64,000 bases of DNA from Bilabrum cf. latius (Eukaryota > Bigyra: Bicosoecida > Bigyra > Bicosoecida), in NCBI GenBank assembly GCA_965178125.1, contig OZ237757.1, positions 248,001 through 312,000 of the forward strand, in the 5' to 3' direction. A model generated the notes under the pieces. That model saw nothing but the letters and a program-made list of their open reading frames with translations, had not been told where the DNA came from and searched no databases. The first letter of the stretch is position 1. Every line of letters begins with the position of its first letter. The position numbers were made by a program, and so were the translations under genes. Of this stretch, positions 34,886 through 44,516 are shown in pieces.

Positions 34886-34991
34886 CACCCACCCACCTAC
34901 ACCTTGCCCCTGCCCATCCATCCACTCCTCGCCCCTGCCCACCCACCCATCCACTCCTCGCCCCTGCCCATCCATCCACTCCTCGCCCAGT
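34886..34991. repeat. Minisatellite (~30-nt units) between convergent genes
   Basis: About three imperfect tandem copies of a C-rich unit around CATCCACTCCTCGCCCCTG with CCCA/TCCA variants. It lies in the 222-bp gap between the stops of two convergent genes. No coding potential. Confidence 0.75.
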
Positions 34992-34993
34992 TC

Positions 34994-37777
34994 TCACGCT
35001 CGCAGCTGCTACATGTACTCCCTGAATTCCTCCGACTCTGCGTATCCCCACCCCAGCGCAGACCCAAGCGCTCCAGCGCTGCCAGAGCCCTCCGATTCTG
35101 CTCGGCCAGTCGCTCGCCCAGTGTCGAGCACGGTGCTGGCCATGAGGATGCATGAGGCGAGGCAAACTGACCTAGCCGATGCAGCGCTGCGCTCCATGGT
35201 GGACATCGCGGGACGCGAAGAGTCCGGGGTGGAACTTTCTGGTGGTGTTTCTTTCACCGGAAGCAGCCCTTCCGACGACGCTGCTGCGCCTTCCGCCTAG
35301 CCCCCTCCTGCTTCACCTCTCTCCAAGTCCTTCAAATGAATTTTCAGACAGCCCACCGCTATGTCCTTCAAGAGGATCCAAGCCTTCGATGCAACCGGCC
35401 ACGGCTGGATAGAGTACGGGTCGGGCAGGCGACCCCCGCTACTACTGGCCTCAACCATGACCCGGAACGGCGCAAGCAGGCTGGACATCTCCATCGATTC
35501 TGAATCGCCGCCCGGGGTTTCACGCTCTTCTGCGCGCTCTACAGGCGTTGAGGCAGCGCCTGGTCGTAAGGCCTCGGCCAGATTTCCCCCGCGAATATAC
35601 TCCATTGCTGCCCGCAAGCAGCCGGCAGCTGCCGCTGGTGACCTGGCCAGGCACGGGATCTCGATGTCTGCCTCCACCACCACCACAGCCTAGGGCTCTG
35701 CTTGACCAGCGGTGGAAGGCACATGCACAGGCGCAGCTTTCGTGGGACGGGTGCGGCACAGGCAACCGACCGTGCCTAGAGCTCGCACTGCTGCCGCTGC
35801 ATCGGCACTTCTCATGGCGGGCAGGCTCACGCTGACCGGACATGTCTCCCATGCCAGGTGCACTGCACGGCTGGGCAGCTGAGCAGACCCATCAATATCT
35901 CCTGCAGCACTAGCAGCGGCCGAGGCTGGGGCGTTGTTGGATCCTGTCGCCCGAAGCGAGGTTCCATGAACTTCCCCGAGCCACCCCCTTGTGTCGCCTG
36001 GTACAAACCCATAGGTGTCAAGCAGTTCTGTCGTTGACCTCTCACCGTAGGACAGGCACAGCTCTCTAGCAGATTCGGATGCACGCGAAGGGTGGGAGGA
36101 TGCGGCTGCTTCCGATCCCGAGGCTGCACCAGACGCTAAACCACTGCTTCCAGATACAGATGGGCCGGGGCCACTAGTAGTACCACCACGGTTTGACCGA
36201 GTAGAGCACACGTACCAGGGCCCGTCTTCCACCACATCATGCCATGTGTCAGACATGAGCTGGACCTGCTCCCACGAAATTCTGTCTGCACCTGCTTCGC
36301 TGGACTGTGTGGATGTGCATCCAGCCAATTCGCCCTCACCGGGGATGGGTCCCGGGACCGCCGCCTCCCCAGCACCGCCCAGGGGAGGAGCATCGCTATC
36401 ATCCATCGGACCACCGGCGAGCATATCGTCCAGCCAGCCGCCATCGTCATCCTCATCCTCAACCTCGTCGTCCCCTTCCCCCGGACCGCAGTCGTCGCCT
36501 CCCTCTCCCGACCCCGGTGCCTCTCCATCAGCCAGGCCCCCAGCTAGCATGTCATCGAGCCACCCATCGCCATCGTCACCTGCTTCATCTGCGTCACCAT
36601 CGGTACCGCCTTCGGCCACATCGGGCGCGCTTGCTTTGCAACCACCGGATGCCCTCTTGTCCAATGAATCCACGGGCCGAAGCACCCAATCACCCACCAC
36701 CTCGATCGCGTTCGTCACACCGTCACCAGCACTCCCAAATGCATCTGCATGGTTCAGCATGTCCATGCAGGGAACAAGCGCAAGGTCGAGACCTCGGTAC
36801 CGTGGCCATTGGCAGGTCGGGCCATTGGGGGAGGAGGCCTCGGCAGCCGCCGCACCGCTGCTGGCACGCTGCTCGTCGGCTCGCCTTGCCCATCGCCCCC
36901 GCCTACTTGTTGTCCTAAGGACTGCTCTCGACCGGACGCAAGCCACGGCCCACAGCCACGCAGTAGCAATGTCTTGGAGCCGGCTAGGATCACCACTGGC
37001 CTCACCCGGCGACGGGCCGCCGTCTGGTGGCGCACGATCGATCGCGGGGAAATCATCTGCACGAAGATCAACAATCGAAACGAATCGCACGAGATCGCGC
37101 ATGCTCTATATCTGTGAATCTGCGGGCTGGCCGGGCGACACACTGACGGTCATGCTCGCTTGCGAGCGCCAAGCACTTGCCCCTGCAGCCTAGAGGCCCA
37201 CGGCTTCGTCTTGCATGCCAGCAAGAAACACTCTCGCGGGCCCGCTCCTCCTGACAGCCAGAATGGCCTGAGTCTGCATGTCATGCACCGTGGGCAAGGC
37301 AGCAAGCCATTCTTTCATTTTTTCAGCGAACTCAGATACGCGTGATTCACTGGTCGTTCTTCTTGCATCCCAGAATTGCCCTGGCAGGCGCGCCAGAGTC
37401 TTAATGGACAGACTGCTAAGATCAATGTTTCCACGCATACCGCTATGTTCGTGCTGTGCTTCCCTGGCTGAGTCCAGTGGAACAGGAACAGCGGCAGCTT
37501 TGCACAACAGCAGCAAGGCCCCCGCAAGCAAGTCCTCCGGGCTGAGAGTCATGAGCTGCGGACACTGCATATCTGTGCCTCGTGATTTCCAAGCATGGTT
37601 GGCAATTATACCAATAGCAGCATCCAGTGAGAGGGTAGAGTTCGGGGGGCACTGCAACAAGTTCGATTCGCCTGGGGGCGAGCGAGCGAGCACTCCTCTC
37701 TGCCCGAGTCGGTTGAACCCAATGTATGCTCCATCCAGCACTACCCCTTTTCTCCTGCGAAGCCACGAGAAACTCAT
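34994..37777 (-). CDS. SET-domain protein methyltransferase (SETD3/Rubisco-LSMT type)
   Basis: ATG 37777 to TGA 34994, 928 codons. The SET domain opens with GVVLDGAYIGFNRLGQRGVLA and LSPEDLLAGALLLL, then WLWAVACVRSRA, the cofactor motif LVPCMDMLNHAD and the catalytic Tyr region ELCLSYGERSTTELLDTYGFV. This split SET layout (LSMT/SETD3/SETD6) is well separated by an acidic insertion carrying a duplicated GWLDDMLAGG unit. The C-terminal part matches the position of the Rubis-subs-bind domain but is Ser/Ala-rich. TAGs: 37190-37192, 37106-37108, 35690-35692, 35297-35299, 35009-35011. An upstream in-frame ATG at 37855 exists but would leave only 11 bp to the divergent esterase start. Substrate (histone, actin or other) is unknown. 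Confidence 0.85.
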
Positions 37778-37866
37778 TTTGAGTGGGATGGGCACGATGG
37801 ACTTTCCGTCGCTGCACTCATCACACGATTTTAAATATCGCGCTCTGCAGGACATTTCAAGACAGT
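37778..37866. promoter_or_regulatory. Very short bidirectional promoter region
   Basis: Only 89 bp separates the divergent ATGs of the SET gene (37777, minus) and the esterase gene (37867, plus). It contains the AT-rich stretch TTTTAAATA at 37829-37837. If the alternative SET start at 37855 is used the gap falls to 11 bp. Confidence 0.4.
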
Positions 37867-39627
37867 ATGCTCTTCAAATGCTCTGGGCCGACGTGTTGCA
37901 TTGTGACGGCTGGGTTGATTGCGGTTTTAGGCGCGTTGGTTGCCTAGTATCCGCTGCACTCGGCTGGCATACTCTTCCGAGCGCACCTTGCCGGACATCG
38001 AACATTTACGTCAAACGATGCGCTGGAACTTCGCCAATCCTATGCCAGGCTGCTCCCGTTTTCATAGCATACGACACTTATGGAGGGAATCCGGGCGTCG
38101 CGTGCTATTCGGCTCGGTATGGACGGGGCACTGAATCAATCCGCTGATAGCTACGACATGATCCCATCAGAGCTCCAAGGCGTCGTATCGGTACGAGTCT
38201 TGTCGATTCTGCCGTCTCAGCAGGATGTCTTGTCGAGAGGTGGGCTGGGTTCGGATGGATTGGACGCGGATGGCGCCCCGGCTGATGCCAACGAAGTCGT
38301 GGCTGCTGATGCCCAGCTCGACAAGAACGAAGCTGATCTGAGCGTGCTCCTCCCAGAAAAAGACGACCTGGCCTTGACTCCGTTTTAGGCGCCACTGCCT
38401 CACGTGCGCTGGGTCGACCCGCGGGCGAGCTCCACCGTGGAGTAGAGGAGCAAGCAGCTGCTCGGCGAGAAGGCTCGCTCTGCCGCGCCGAGCAGCTGCT
38501 CTGGCCGGTCGGTCATCTATCACATCCACGGCGGGGGGCACCACATCGGCGGCTCTGGTACAGAGGACGGCAGGCTGGCCCACCTCGCCAACTCCACGGG
38601 CTTGCCTATCGCCGCTGTGAGCTACCGCCTGTCCCCCGAGGTGCGATTCCCCGCCCATTTCGAAGACGTTGTCAGGGGCCTGGCTTGGCTGGGCAGGTCG
38701 GGCAGGTCACTGGGAGTGGACGAGCGATGCGTGGTGCTGATGGGCGATTCCGCAGGCGGACAGCTGGCGGCCAGCCTGGCCCTGTACCTCCGGCACACCA
38801 AGGGCGCCCTGCCCCAGACGGAGCAGGAGGCCTCCCACGGTCTGCCCCCACTGCGGGCGAGGGCGATCGCACAGGTCCTTGTGTACCCCCTCGTGGACAC
38901 CGCGGTCCACATCCTGGGGCCACAGGGGCCCACACCCTCGGCTGCATCTTCATCTGCATCTTCATCTTCGTCCACCCGTGACTACCCCTCCATCGACCAT
39001 CCCTGGGCTGACTGGAGGCCCGTGCTGCCCGCCAGCCTCATGCGGTCATTCGGCCTCGGCTCGCTGCCCAGGGGAGCACTGCCCGGGAACAGGAGGGGCA
39101 GGGTGGGGTACGGCGTGGCGGGGCGGGAGGGGGGCACCGGCGAGGAGCCGGGCTTGCTCGAGCGGATTCAGAGGGTGCTGACTCGGGTGTGGACGGGCGC
39201 GGCGGGGCCCCTGGACCGGATCGAGGCGCTCGGCCATTAGCATGGATACTACGGGAGCTCTTCGGGGGTGCAGCGCATTGCGGCGCAGGAGCTGCCCCTG
39301 GAGGCGCAGGAGGCGCTCAACGACTGGAGGCTGTGTCCCATGGCTGCTCGGTCGCTGGCCAACCTGCCCCCAGCCCTGGTGGTGACGGCTGGCTGGGACC
39401 CGCTCTGCGACGAGGGCAAGGCCTACTGCAGCGAGTTGAAGAAGGCAGAGGGTGGAGAGGGTGCCCCCGGGGTTTCGACTCGCTGCATCCACTTTGACGA
39501 CGCGTTCCACGGCTACTACGGGTTCCGGAGCCCCGCGATGCCGGCCAGCTTTCGAGCAGCTACCGAGAGCACCGATGCTAGCATCCTGGAGCTATTTCGC
39601 GATGTTGGGGCGGTGGGATCGGGTTGA
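37867..39627 (+). CDS. Membrane-anchored hormone-sensitive-lipase family esterase (arylacetamide-deacetylase-like)
   Basis: A single exon of 587 codons ends in TGA. The N-terminus is a signal anchor (CCIVTAGLIAVLGALVA), so the enzyme is probably a type II ER protein with a lumenal catalytic domain, as in arylacetamide deacetylase. The alpha/beta-hydrolase-3 fold is complete: oxyanion motif HGGG (221-224), nucleophile S295 in GDSAGG, D511 in GWDPLCDEG, H548 in FHGYYGF. Extra Gly/Ser-rich loops lie between strand 6 and the acid residue. TAGs at 37945-37947, 38065-38067, 38386-38388, 38443-38445 and 39238-39240; the last falls between nucleophile and acid, so the standard code would lose the catalytic triad. 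Substrates would be acyl or acetyl esters. Confidence 0.88.
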
Positions 39628-39853
39628 GATTGTGGGCGCCTTCCAAACTATTGGACAAGGGCTTGCGTATGTGGCGCGCGGCCGTCGCTGTGGTGTGAGA
39701 CAGCGGCTATCATTGCAGCCAGCGAAGAGCGGGGACAAAATACGGGAAACTATATGATTTGCACATCAATACGCCAAATTAATTTAGTTGCTGTGCATGA
39801 TGCACTTCCGCACGTGACCTAGTCGGCCGGTGCCAATCACGTGCCAGTCAGTG

Positions 39854-40249
39854 TCACTGCCTGTACATGTCTTCAAACTTCTTGTCTGCTGCTGTAGAGC
39901 CCTGCACTTTTCGCTTGGAGACGCTAAATACTGAAATATCTCCCCTATCTGTGCCTCTCCCATTCGACTTCCCTAGCTGGGACTTGATCCATTCGTCCTG
40001 GCTGGCATGCTCAGTGCGGACGGGGTTGGCTCTCTCGTTCTTGTCCCATGCTACTTCTGGGTTATACATTAAAGAACGCCCACCGTTATAGACTGCCCAA
40101 CCTACTGCAAAAGCAATTGCTCCAATAATTGGCCACGTCTGCGAGAATACAAGCTGGTAAAGCGGCGTGATGTGCTGGCATCGGACATCCTTGATGGGCA
40201 CCTGATTCGCGGGACGGAAAACTGGAAGACATCCTGCAATTCTACACAT
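39854..40249 (-). CDS. B12D/MLRQ-like (NDUFA4-type) small mitochondrial membrane protein
   Basis: ATG 40249 (after an in-frame TAA at 40262-40264) to TGA, 131 residues, no TAG. A central TM helix (SQTWPIIGAIAFAVGWAVYNG) is followed by the family signature MYNPEVAWDKNERANPVR, which matches the xNPEVxxxKxxR segment of B12D/MLRQ proteins associated with complex I or complex IV. The charged C-terminal ~65 residues exceed the usual length. The basic, Cys-containing N-terminus could help mitochondrial import. Assignment rests on one motif plus topology. Confidence 0.6.
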   Translation of the reverse strand: MCRIAGCLPVFRPANQVPIKDVRCQHITPLYQLVFSQTWPIIGAIAFAVGWAVYNGGRSLMYNPEVAWDKNERANPVRTEHASQDEWIKSQLGKSNGRGTDRGDISVFSVSKRKVQGSTAADKKFEDMYRQ

Positions 40250-40847
40250 GGTGTTCCCTGGTTATTCTTCTGGCTAAAACCGACATGTAGTAATGCTCAT
40301 GCTTATCACGTATGTCCCTACAAGGACAGCTTGCACGCTACAGTCAGCCCAAAGGTTAGCACTTGCAGTTGGCTCCGAGAGGTACCCCTTTTTGCCCTCA
40401 CATCCTTTTTCATCGTCCAAATGGCTCGCTCATTCGGAATAGCTTGGCGACCACGACCTACAGCACGAACAACTCGAGAGACTCGCATGTTTGCCAGAAA
40501 GGTTGCTTAGATTGTGGCGGATGGATCCCAGGATGCATTGTCAGCTGCTTCACTCGTCACTCGCCAGTGGCCGGCAATCCCGGCGAGTGACGAGTGAAAC
40601 AGCCGACAGGGATTGCTGTTGTTCATCATAGCTGCTACCGTTCGACCGGAATTGATTTTGAAGCTACCGCTACGGCGAATATGCAGCAGACTGTGCCATG
40701 CGAGGCCATCCCAATGGGGGGGAGGGTTCCGACACAGGAGCCCACGGGCAAGACTTGCGCCAAGTGGATGGGTGTGGCCAAAGCAGAAACACGTCCCGGG
40801 AATCGAACAAAAGCAAGCGTATACACACGCATGAGCATCCATGCATT
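40250..40847. other. Intergenic region with a strong hairpin
   Basis: 598 bp upstream of the B12D-like gene and downstream of the GH79 stop, both on the minus strand. No frame has domain-like coding content. The only clear structure is the inverted repeat at 40544-40603. Confidence 0.6.
40544..40603. repeat. Long perfect inverted repeat (hairpin)
   Basis: Left arm TTCACTCGTCACTCGCC (40549-40565) and right arm GGCGAGTGACGAGTGAA (40582-40598) are perfect 17-nt complements around a 16-nt loop. After one mismatch four more pairs follow (40544-40547 with 40600-40603). Each arm itself contains two copies of CACTCG. It could be an RNA hairpin in a 3' UTR or a small foldback element. Confidence 0.85.
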
Positions 40848-42649
40848 TCAGCCGCATGACCCAGGCGAGTCCATCTGGGGGAACACAACGAACACCACCG
40901 TCCTGGGCTCGATCAGCAGGGGAGTGCTCGGGTCAGTGACCACCCTTGGCTTCATCTCGGGAAGCGACCCGCTTCCCTTGACGTACTAGAGCACTTGTCC
41001 GTTGAGTGCCACTCGTCTGGAGAACACGTCCTCCCCCTCGGGTGGGGTGAGCACGTACTCCATGCGAGGCACCATGCTTCCAGCCCCCAGCTACGACGAC
41101 GATGGCGTCACTTCCACGTCCATGGTCGAGTTCTGGTCTCCGCCGATGTTTACGGCCAGCATAGACACGCCCGAGGGGGCCGACTCGGAGCTGAATAAGG
41201 TGTGACGAGTGAGGCCCAGCCTGGCTGCCTCTTGCATGGCTGGCTTGGCCGGGCAGTGGGCGAACGCGTACATGTCTCCGGCGTGCGGGTCCGGCCCTAC
41301 CTTCAGAGCTTCCTTCTCCTCCTCATTGTCCTGGTTGTTGCCTTCGCCTCCGGTGTGCTGCCTGGCATCAGTGACCAGCGAGCGTGTACCGAGCAGCTGC
41401 TTCCAGAGCCGGTACAGGTAGTAGTCCGGGTTGGGAGTGATGGTCGTCTTGTCGATGATCTCGTAGTAACCGCCGATGAGCGTCTGCCTGCACTGCGCCG
41501 CGTGGGGCACCTGCCCAGCGTACTGCCCCAGCTGCACGGTCGCCCACATGCTCGAGATGAACGCATTCGTCACGTTGTCCCGGCCGCTGTGCCAAGCCGC
41601 TGCTGTCTCGCCCACCCACATGTCGAGGTTGGGAAACACAGAGTGCGCCGCCTCTGATATTTCCTGTCCGTTCACCTTGATGGGGTTAAACCACGACTCA
41701 TGCTGCATCTTCTCTCCCAGGTTGGGATCCAGCCCGTAACCTGCCGGTGCCAGTGTGAGTGAGGGGCGATACCAGAAAGCATGATAAGGAGATGGCGACC
41801 GGACGATAAGATTGAAACGCATCAGCAGCTGCAGAGCTGCAGCGCAGGACGGCAGGAATGCCATTGGTGCACGCAGTGCCAGCGAGGGACTCGGAGGGGG
41901 CAGCCAATCTCACCTGTGTACTGGTGCCATGTCAGCCCGTCGATCGTGTCTGCCTTAATCGCAGAGTCTGAAAGCACAGCCTTTACGTACTCGGGGTCGG
42001 GATTCTCGTCCGGTGCCACCAGCTTGGGGCGCTTGCTCGCATCGGGCCAGCTGTTGTCGAGCATCTGCCTCACCAAGGCGAGGTCCGCGGCGTACTGCGG
42101 CGCATCGATCTTGTGTTCGAGCTCGTTTCCGAACTAGAACCCGTACAAGCCATCCTGGTTGATGTGCTACGATGTGTATTGGAACATCTGCTCAACCTGG
42201 GACGCGTTGAACCGGGACGAGGAGCTGTTTCGACCGTACATCGCGTTCAACCCAAACGATATCCTGGCGCCGGTCGTCGCTCCGAAGTCCGTCATCTCCT
42301 GCCAGCGATCAGCAGTCAAGCAAAAGTTACCGACGTGAGGAACGGGCTCGCACTCAATGCCAGGCTCAAGGGCATACACGGTGATATCCTCCTCAGACCC
42401 GCCAATCCGCAGCACAGCCGGGGCCAGCTGGCTCGTGAGGAAGACCAGGTCCGGGTCCTTGAAATCGACTCCATTGATTGCGCTCGAGTTTACCCATGCG
42501 GGGTACTCCTCGGACTTGTCGTGGACGTCAAGATTGAAGCTGACGTACTCTGGGAGGGTTTCGTGCTGGAATGATCCGACTGTTACGGTGGTCTTTATCT
42601 GGCTTGCAGCCGCGATACAGCTCAGCAATGGCAAGAAAGCAGAGCGCAT
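40848..42649 (-). CDS. Secreted heparanase-like glycoside hydrolase (GH79)
   Basis: Exons 42649-41914 and 41740-40848 encode 542 residues and stop at TGA, the usual length for heparanase. A signal peptide starts MRSAFLPLLSCIAAAS. The TIM barrel carries the acid/base E176 in FGNEL and nucleophile E290 in MWVGETAAAW, with LRIGGSEEDI earlier. The C-terminal beta-sandwich matches heparanase (RVALNGQVL, RTVVFVVFP). TAGs: 42167-42169, 42134-42136, 41091-41093, 40986-40988. The second lies four residues before the catalytic Glu, at a position where relatives have Glu or Gln; the fourth follows LNGQVL, where plant relatives have Gln or Glu. It probably cleaves beta-glucuronide or heparan-like polysaccharides outside the cell or in lysosomes; the exact substrate is not visible. 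Confidence 0.9.
41741..41913 (-). other. Intron of the GH79 gene (173 nt)
   Basis: Donor GTGAGATTGG after codon base 1 at 41914; acceptor GCACCGGCAG ending at 41741. Splicing restores HQYTGYGLDP across the junction, a sensible GH79 sequence. Confidence 0.88.
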
Positions 42650-42818
42650 TGGAAACAACAGTCAGGATTTTTGTGGGGAAGGACTGCCCGTCTCTTCGTA
42701 CGGAAACATCGTATCCTCGATCTTCGGTTTTCTTTGGTGGATTTTAACACCTTACCGTTAGCCGATCGAGGCCAGTGAAACAGGCAGAGCTGTGGATAGA
42801 GTCAACAGTTTCCCACAT

Positions 42819-44147
42819 TTACAGCTAGTTATTCTTATCCCTAAAGCCAGACGCCCCCCGCTGCACGGACCCGGCGCCCTCCACACCATCAAACCCGCTG
42901 CTGGGGCCCCTGCGCACGCCCCCCCCTTCCTCGCCGGCATCCCCCCCCGTCGCACCGTAGGAGCCCCCCGCCGCGCCGCCAGTCCTCGGTGACCTGTACC
43001 TCGACTGCAGCCCGTCCCGCCTCTGTCGCGCCCCGCTTCCACTGCCCCCACCGCTGTCGCCACCGTCTGCCCCCGCACCGCTGGCGGCCGGTGGCCTCCA
43101 GCAGTACAGGGCGTATGCCAAGTAGGCCCCGCTGATGGCCAGACACGCCAGGTACATCCATGCCGCTGACTTGGTACTGCTAGCTGCGGCCTGCTTATCG
43201 CCCGGAATCACAATGTACGGGTAGTCGTTCCCAAAGGCGGTGCCGAGTGCGAACAGGAAGATGGTCCCAACGAACGAGAGCACAGCGCAGAAGATGGCGC
43301 ACGAGAGGCAGGGGGCCTGCTTGCGGGTCTGCTCCGCGCCCCCTGCCTGGGCCAGGGGGACGTTGGCGTCGTAGCTGTCGATGGTCTGCATCTAGTTGCG
43401 GTTTCGGCGGCTGGCGCCGTTGCCTTGCTGCTGGTGTGACGAGTGAGGTCCTTCGATGTCCGAGTCCTTTTCGCGGCCCGGTTCCGAGTCTCTCCGCCAG
43501 AGAGATCCGAAATTGAGCAAGTTCACTGGCGGTTGGCCACCCTGCTGCTGCTGCTGCTGCTGCTGCTGGGAGTTGGCAGCTGCGTCTGTTCTGTCGGATC
43601 GGGTGTCCGATCCGCTGCTTCCTTGGCTTCGCCTCTTCTGCTTGGCTGCTTGCAGCCGTCTCGCTCTGTGGTACTGCGATCGATGCGATGTGGGGTCGTC
43701 TTCAGCAATCAGGCCGGGTGGCTTGACAACTACCTGGGATTTGGGTTGGTAGCGCTGCTAGTACGCCTGTGTTTCCTGGGGTCCTGAGACTGCGCCGAGC
43801 TCAGCAGCGATAGCCTCTGCCTCTGCTCGGTCTCTCAGAGATGTAGAAGCTCCGAGGGCGCCACCGTCAAATTCTAGCCCTCTAGAGGGTTTGTGCTGCG
43901 TGGCAACTCCTCCGTATCGAGTTGGCGTGCGGGTATTGGCAGCAGTTGCTCCAGATAGAGTGCCGTTGGCTCTCCGTTCGGAAGACCTGCATGCAGATCA
44001 AAGTACCGTGCCACACAAAATCGCGATTATATCTCATCTTGCGGCTGTGTAGCAAGGTACGCATCAATCCATCATGTGCTAGAATATGAAGGGAGCTTAC
44101 CTGACAAGACGTGTGCTCGAGACGGGACGTTGTCCCTCTCTATCCAT
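42819..44147 (-). CDS. Two-TM protein with long cytosolic poly-Gln N-tail; RNaseK-like hairpin
   Basis: Exons 44147-44101 and 43986-42819 give 404 residues and stop at TAA. Residues ~1-250 are polar, with a basic helix (RRLQAAKQKRRSQ) and nine consecutive CAG codons (43568-43542). Then two TM helices (CAIFCAVLSFVGTIFLFALG and AAWMYLACLAISGAYLAYAL) flank a short lumenal loop. Spacing and composition resemble ribonuclease kappa/V-ATPase-associated RNASEK proteins, but the match is loose. The C-tail is Gly/Ser/Arg-rich. TAGs: 43758-43760 (followed by CAG), 43392-43394, 42825-42827. The first exon is 15 codons and its phase-2 donor GTAAGC fits the acceptor frame exactly. Divergent from the PH-B56 gene. 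Confidence 0.65.
43542..43568. repeat. (CTG)9 tract, poly-Gln on the minus strand
   Basis: Nine perfect CTG units on the plus strand, read as nine CAG codons (Gln) in the minus-strand two-TM gene. Pure triplet repeat, likely length-variable. Confidence 0.9.
43987..44100 (-). other. Intron 1 of the two-TM poly-Gln gene (114 nt)
   Basis: Donor GTAAGC at 44100, acceptor CTGCATGCAG ending at 43987, phase 2. An in-frame TGA (43998-44000) inside it requires removal. Confidence 0.7.
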
Positions 44148-44516
44148 ACGCTGGTTAATAACCAAGCAAAAAGCCTTCCACGAGCGGGACGGCTTTGCTT
44201 TGGTGGCGTACTGAGTGCAAATGAGAGTAATTCGTATTTGCTGTCTCCTTGGCAGTAGCGTGGGGTTTGGATTTGTGGCGTGATCTTTTGGCAGAGGTTC
44301 AATTAAACCAGACGATCCAAGGCCCACGGACTTTATTTGCGGCCGACGCGGCCATCAACTGATAATTATAGTATTTAGCGTCGATTTATCGGCATATTTA
44401 ATTGTCAACGTCTAGTAGGGCCGTTGAAGCAGTCCGAAGGGACCGGGAGCCCGAGTGATCGACCTTCCATTTGAGGGGATAGCGTCGGGCTCGGTTTATT
44501 TGCAGACTCGGTCGCC
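44148..44516. other. Divergent promoter region, two-TM gene and PH-B56 gene
   Basis: 369 bp between divergent ATGs. It is AT-rich around 44370-44410 and has no coding frame I can support. No clear TATA box; the last 60 bp before the PH-B56 ATG are GC-mixed with GGTTTATTTGCAG. Confidence 0.5.

Noticed and set aside
33028-34975. Minus-strand frames of 286 and 373 codons opposite the glucosidase II beta-like gene
   Set aside because: No domains and biased composition, while the plus frame carries the anchored protein and LDLR-A-like units.
34886-34991. CRISPR-like direct repeats
   Set aside because: Contiguous imperfect tandem copies with no unique spacers in a eukaryotic intergenic region; a minisatellite.
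34833-35340. Plus-strand extension of the glucosidase II beta-like gene into 34833-35340
   Set aside because: That stretch reads better on the minus strand as the C-terminus of the SET protein, ending in TGA 34994, and the plus gene already stops at TGA 34769-34771.
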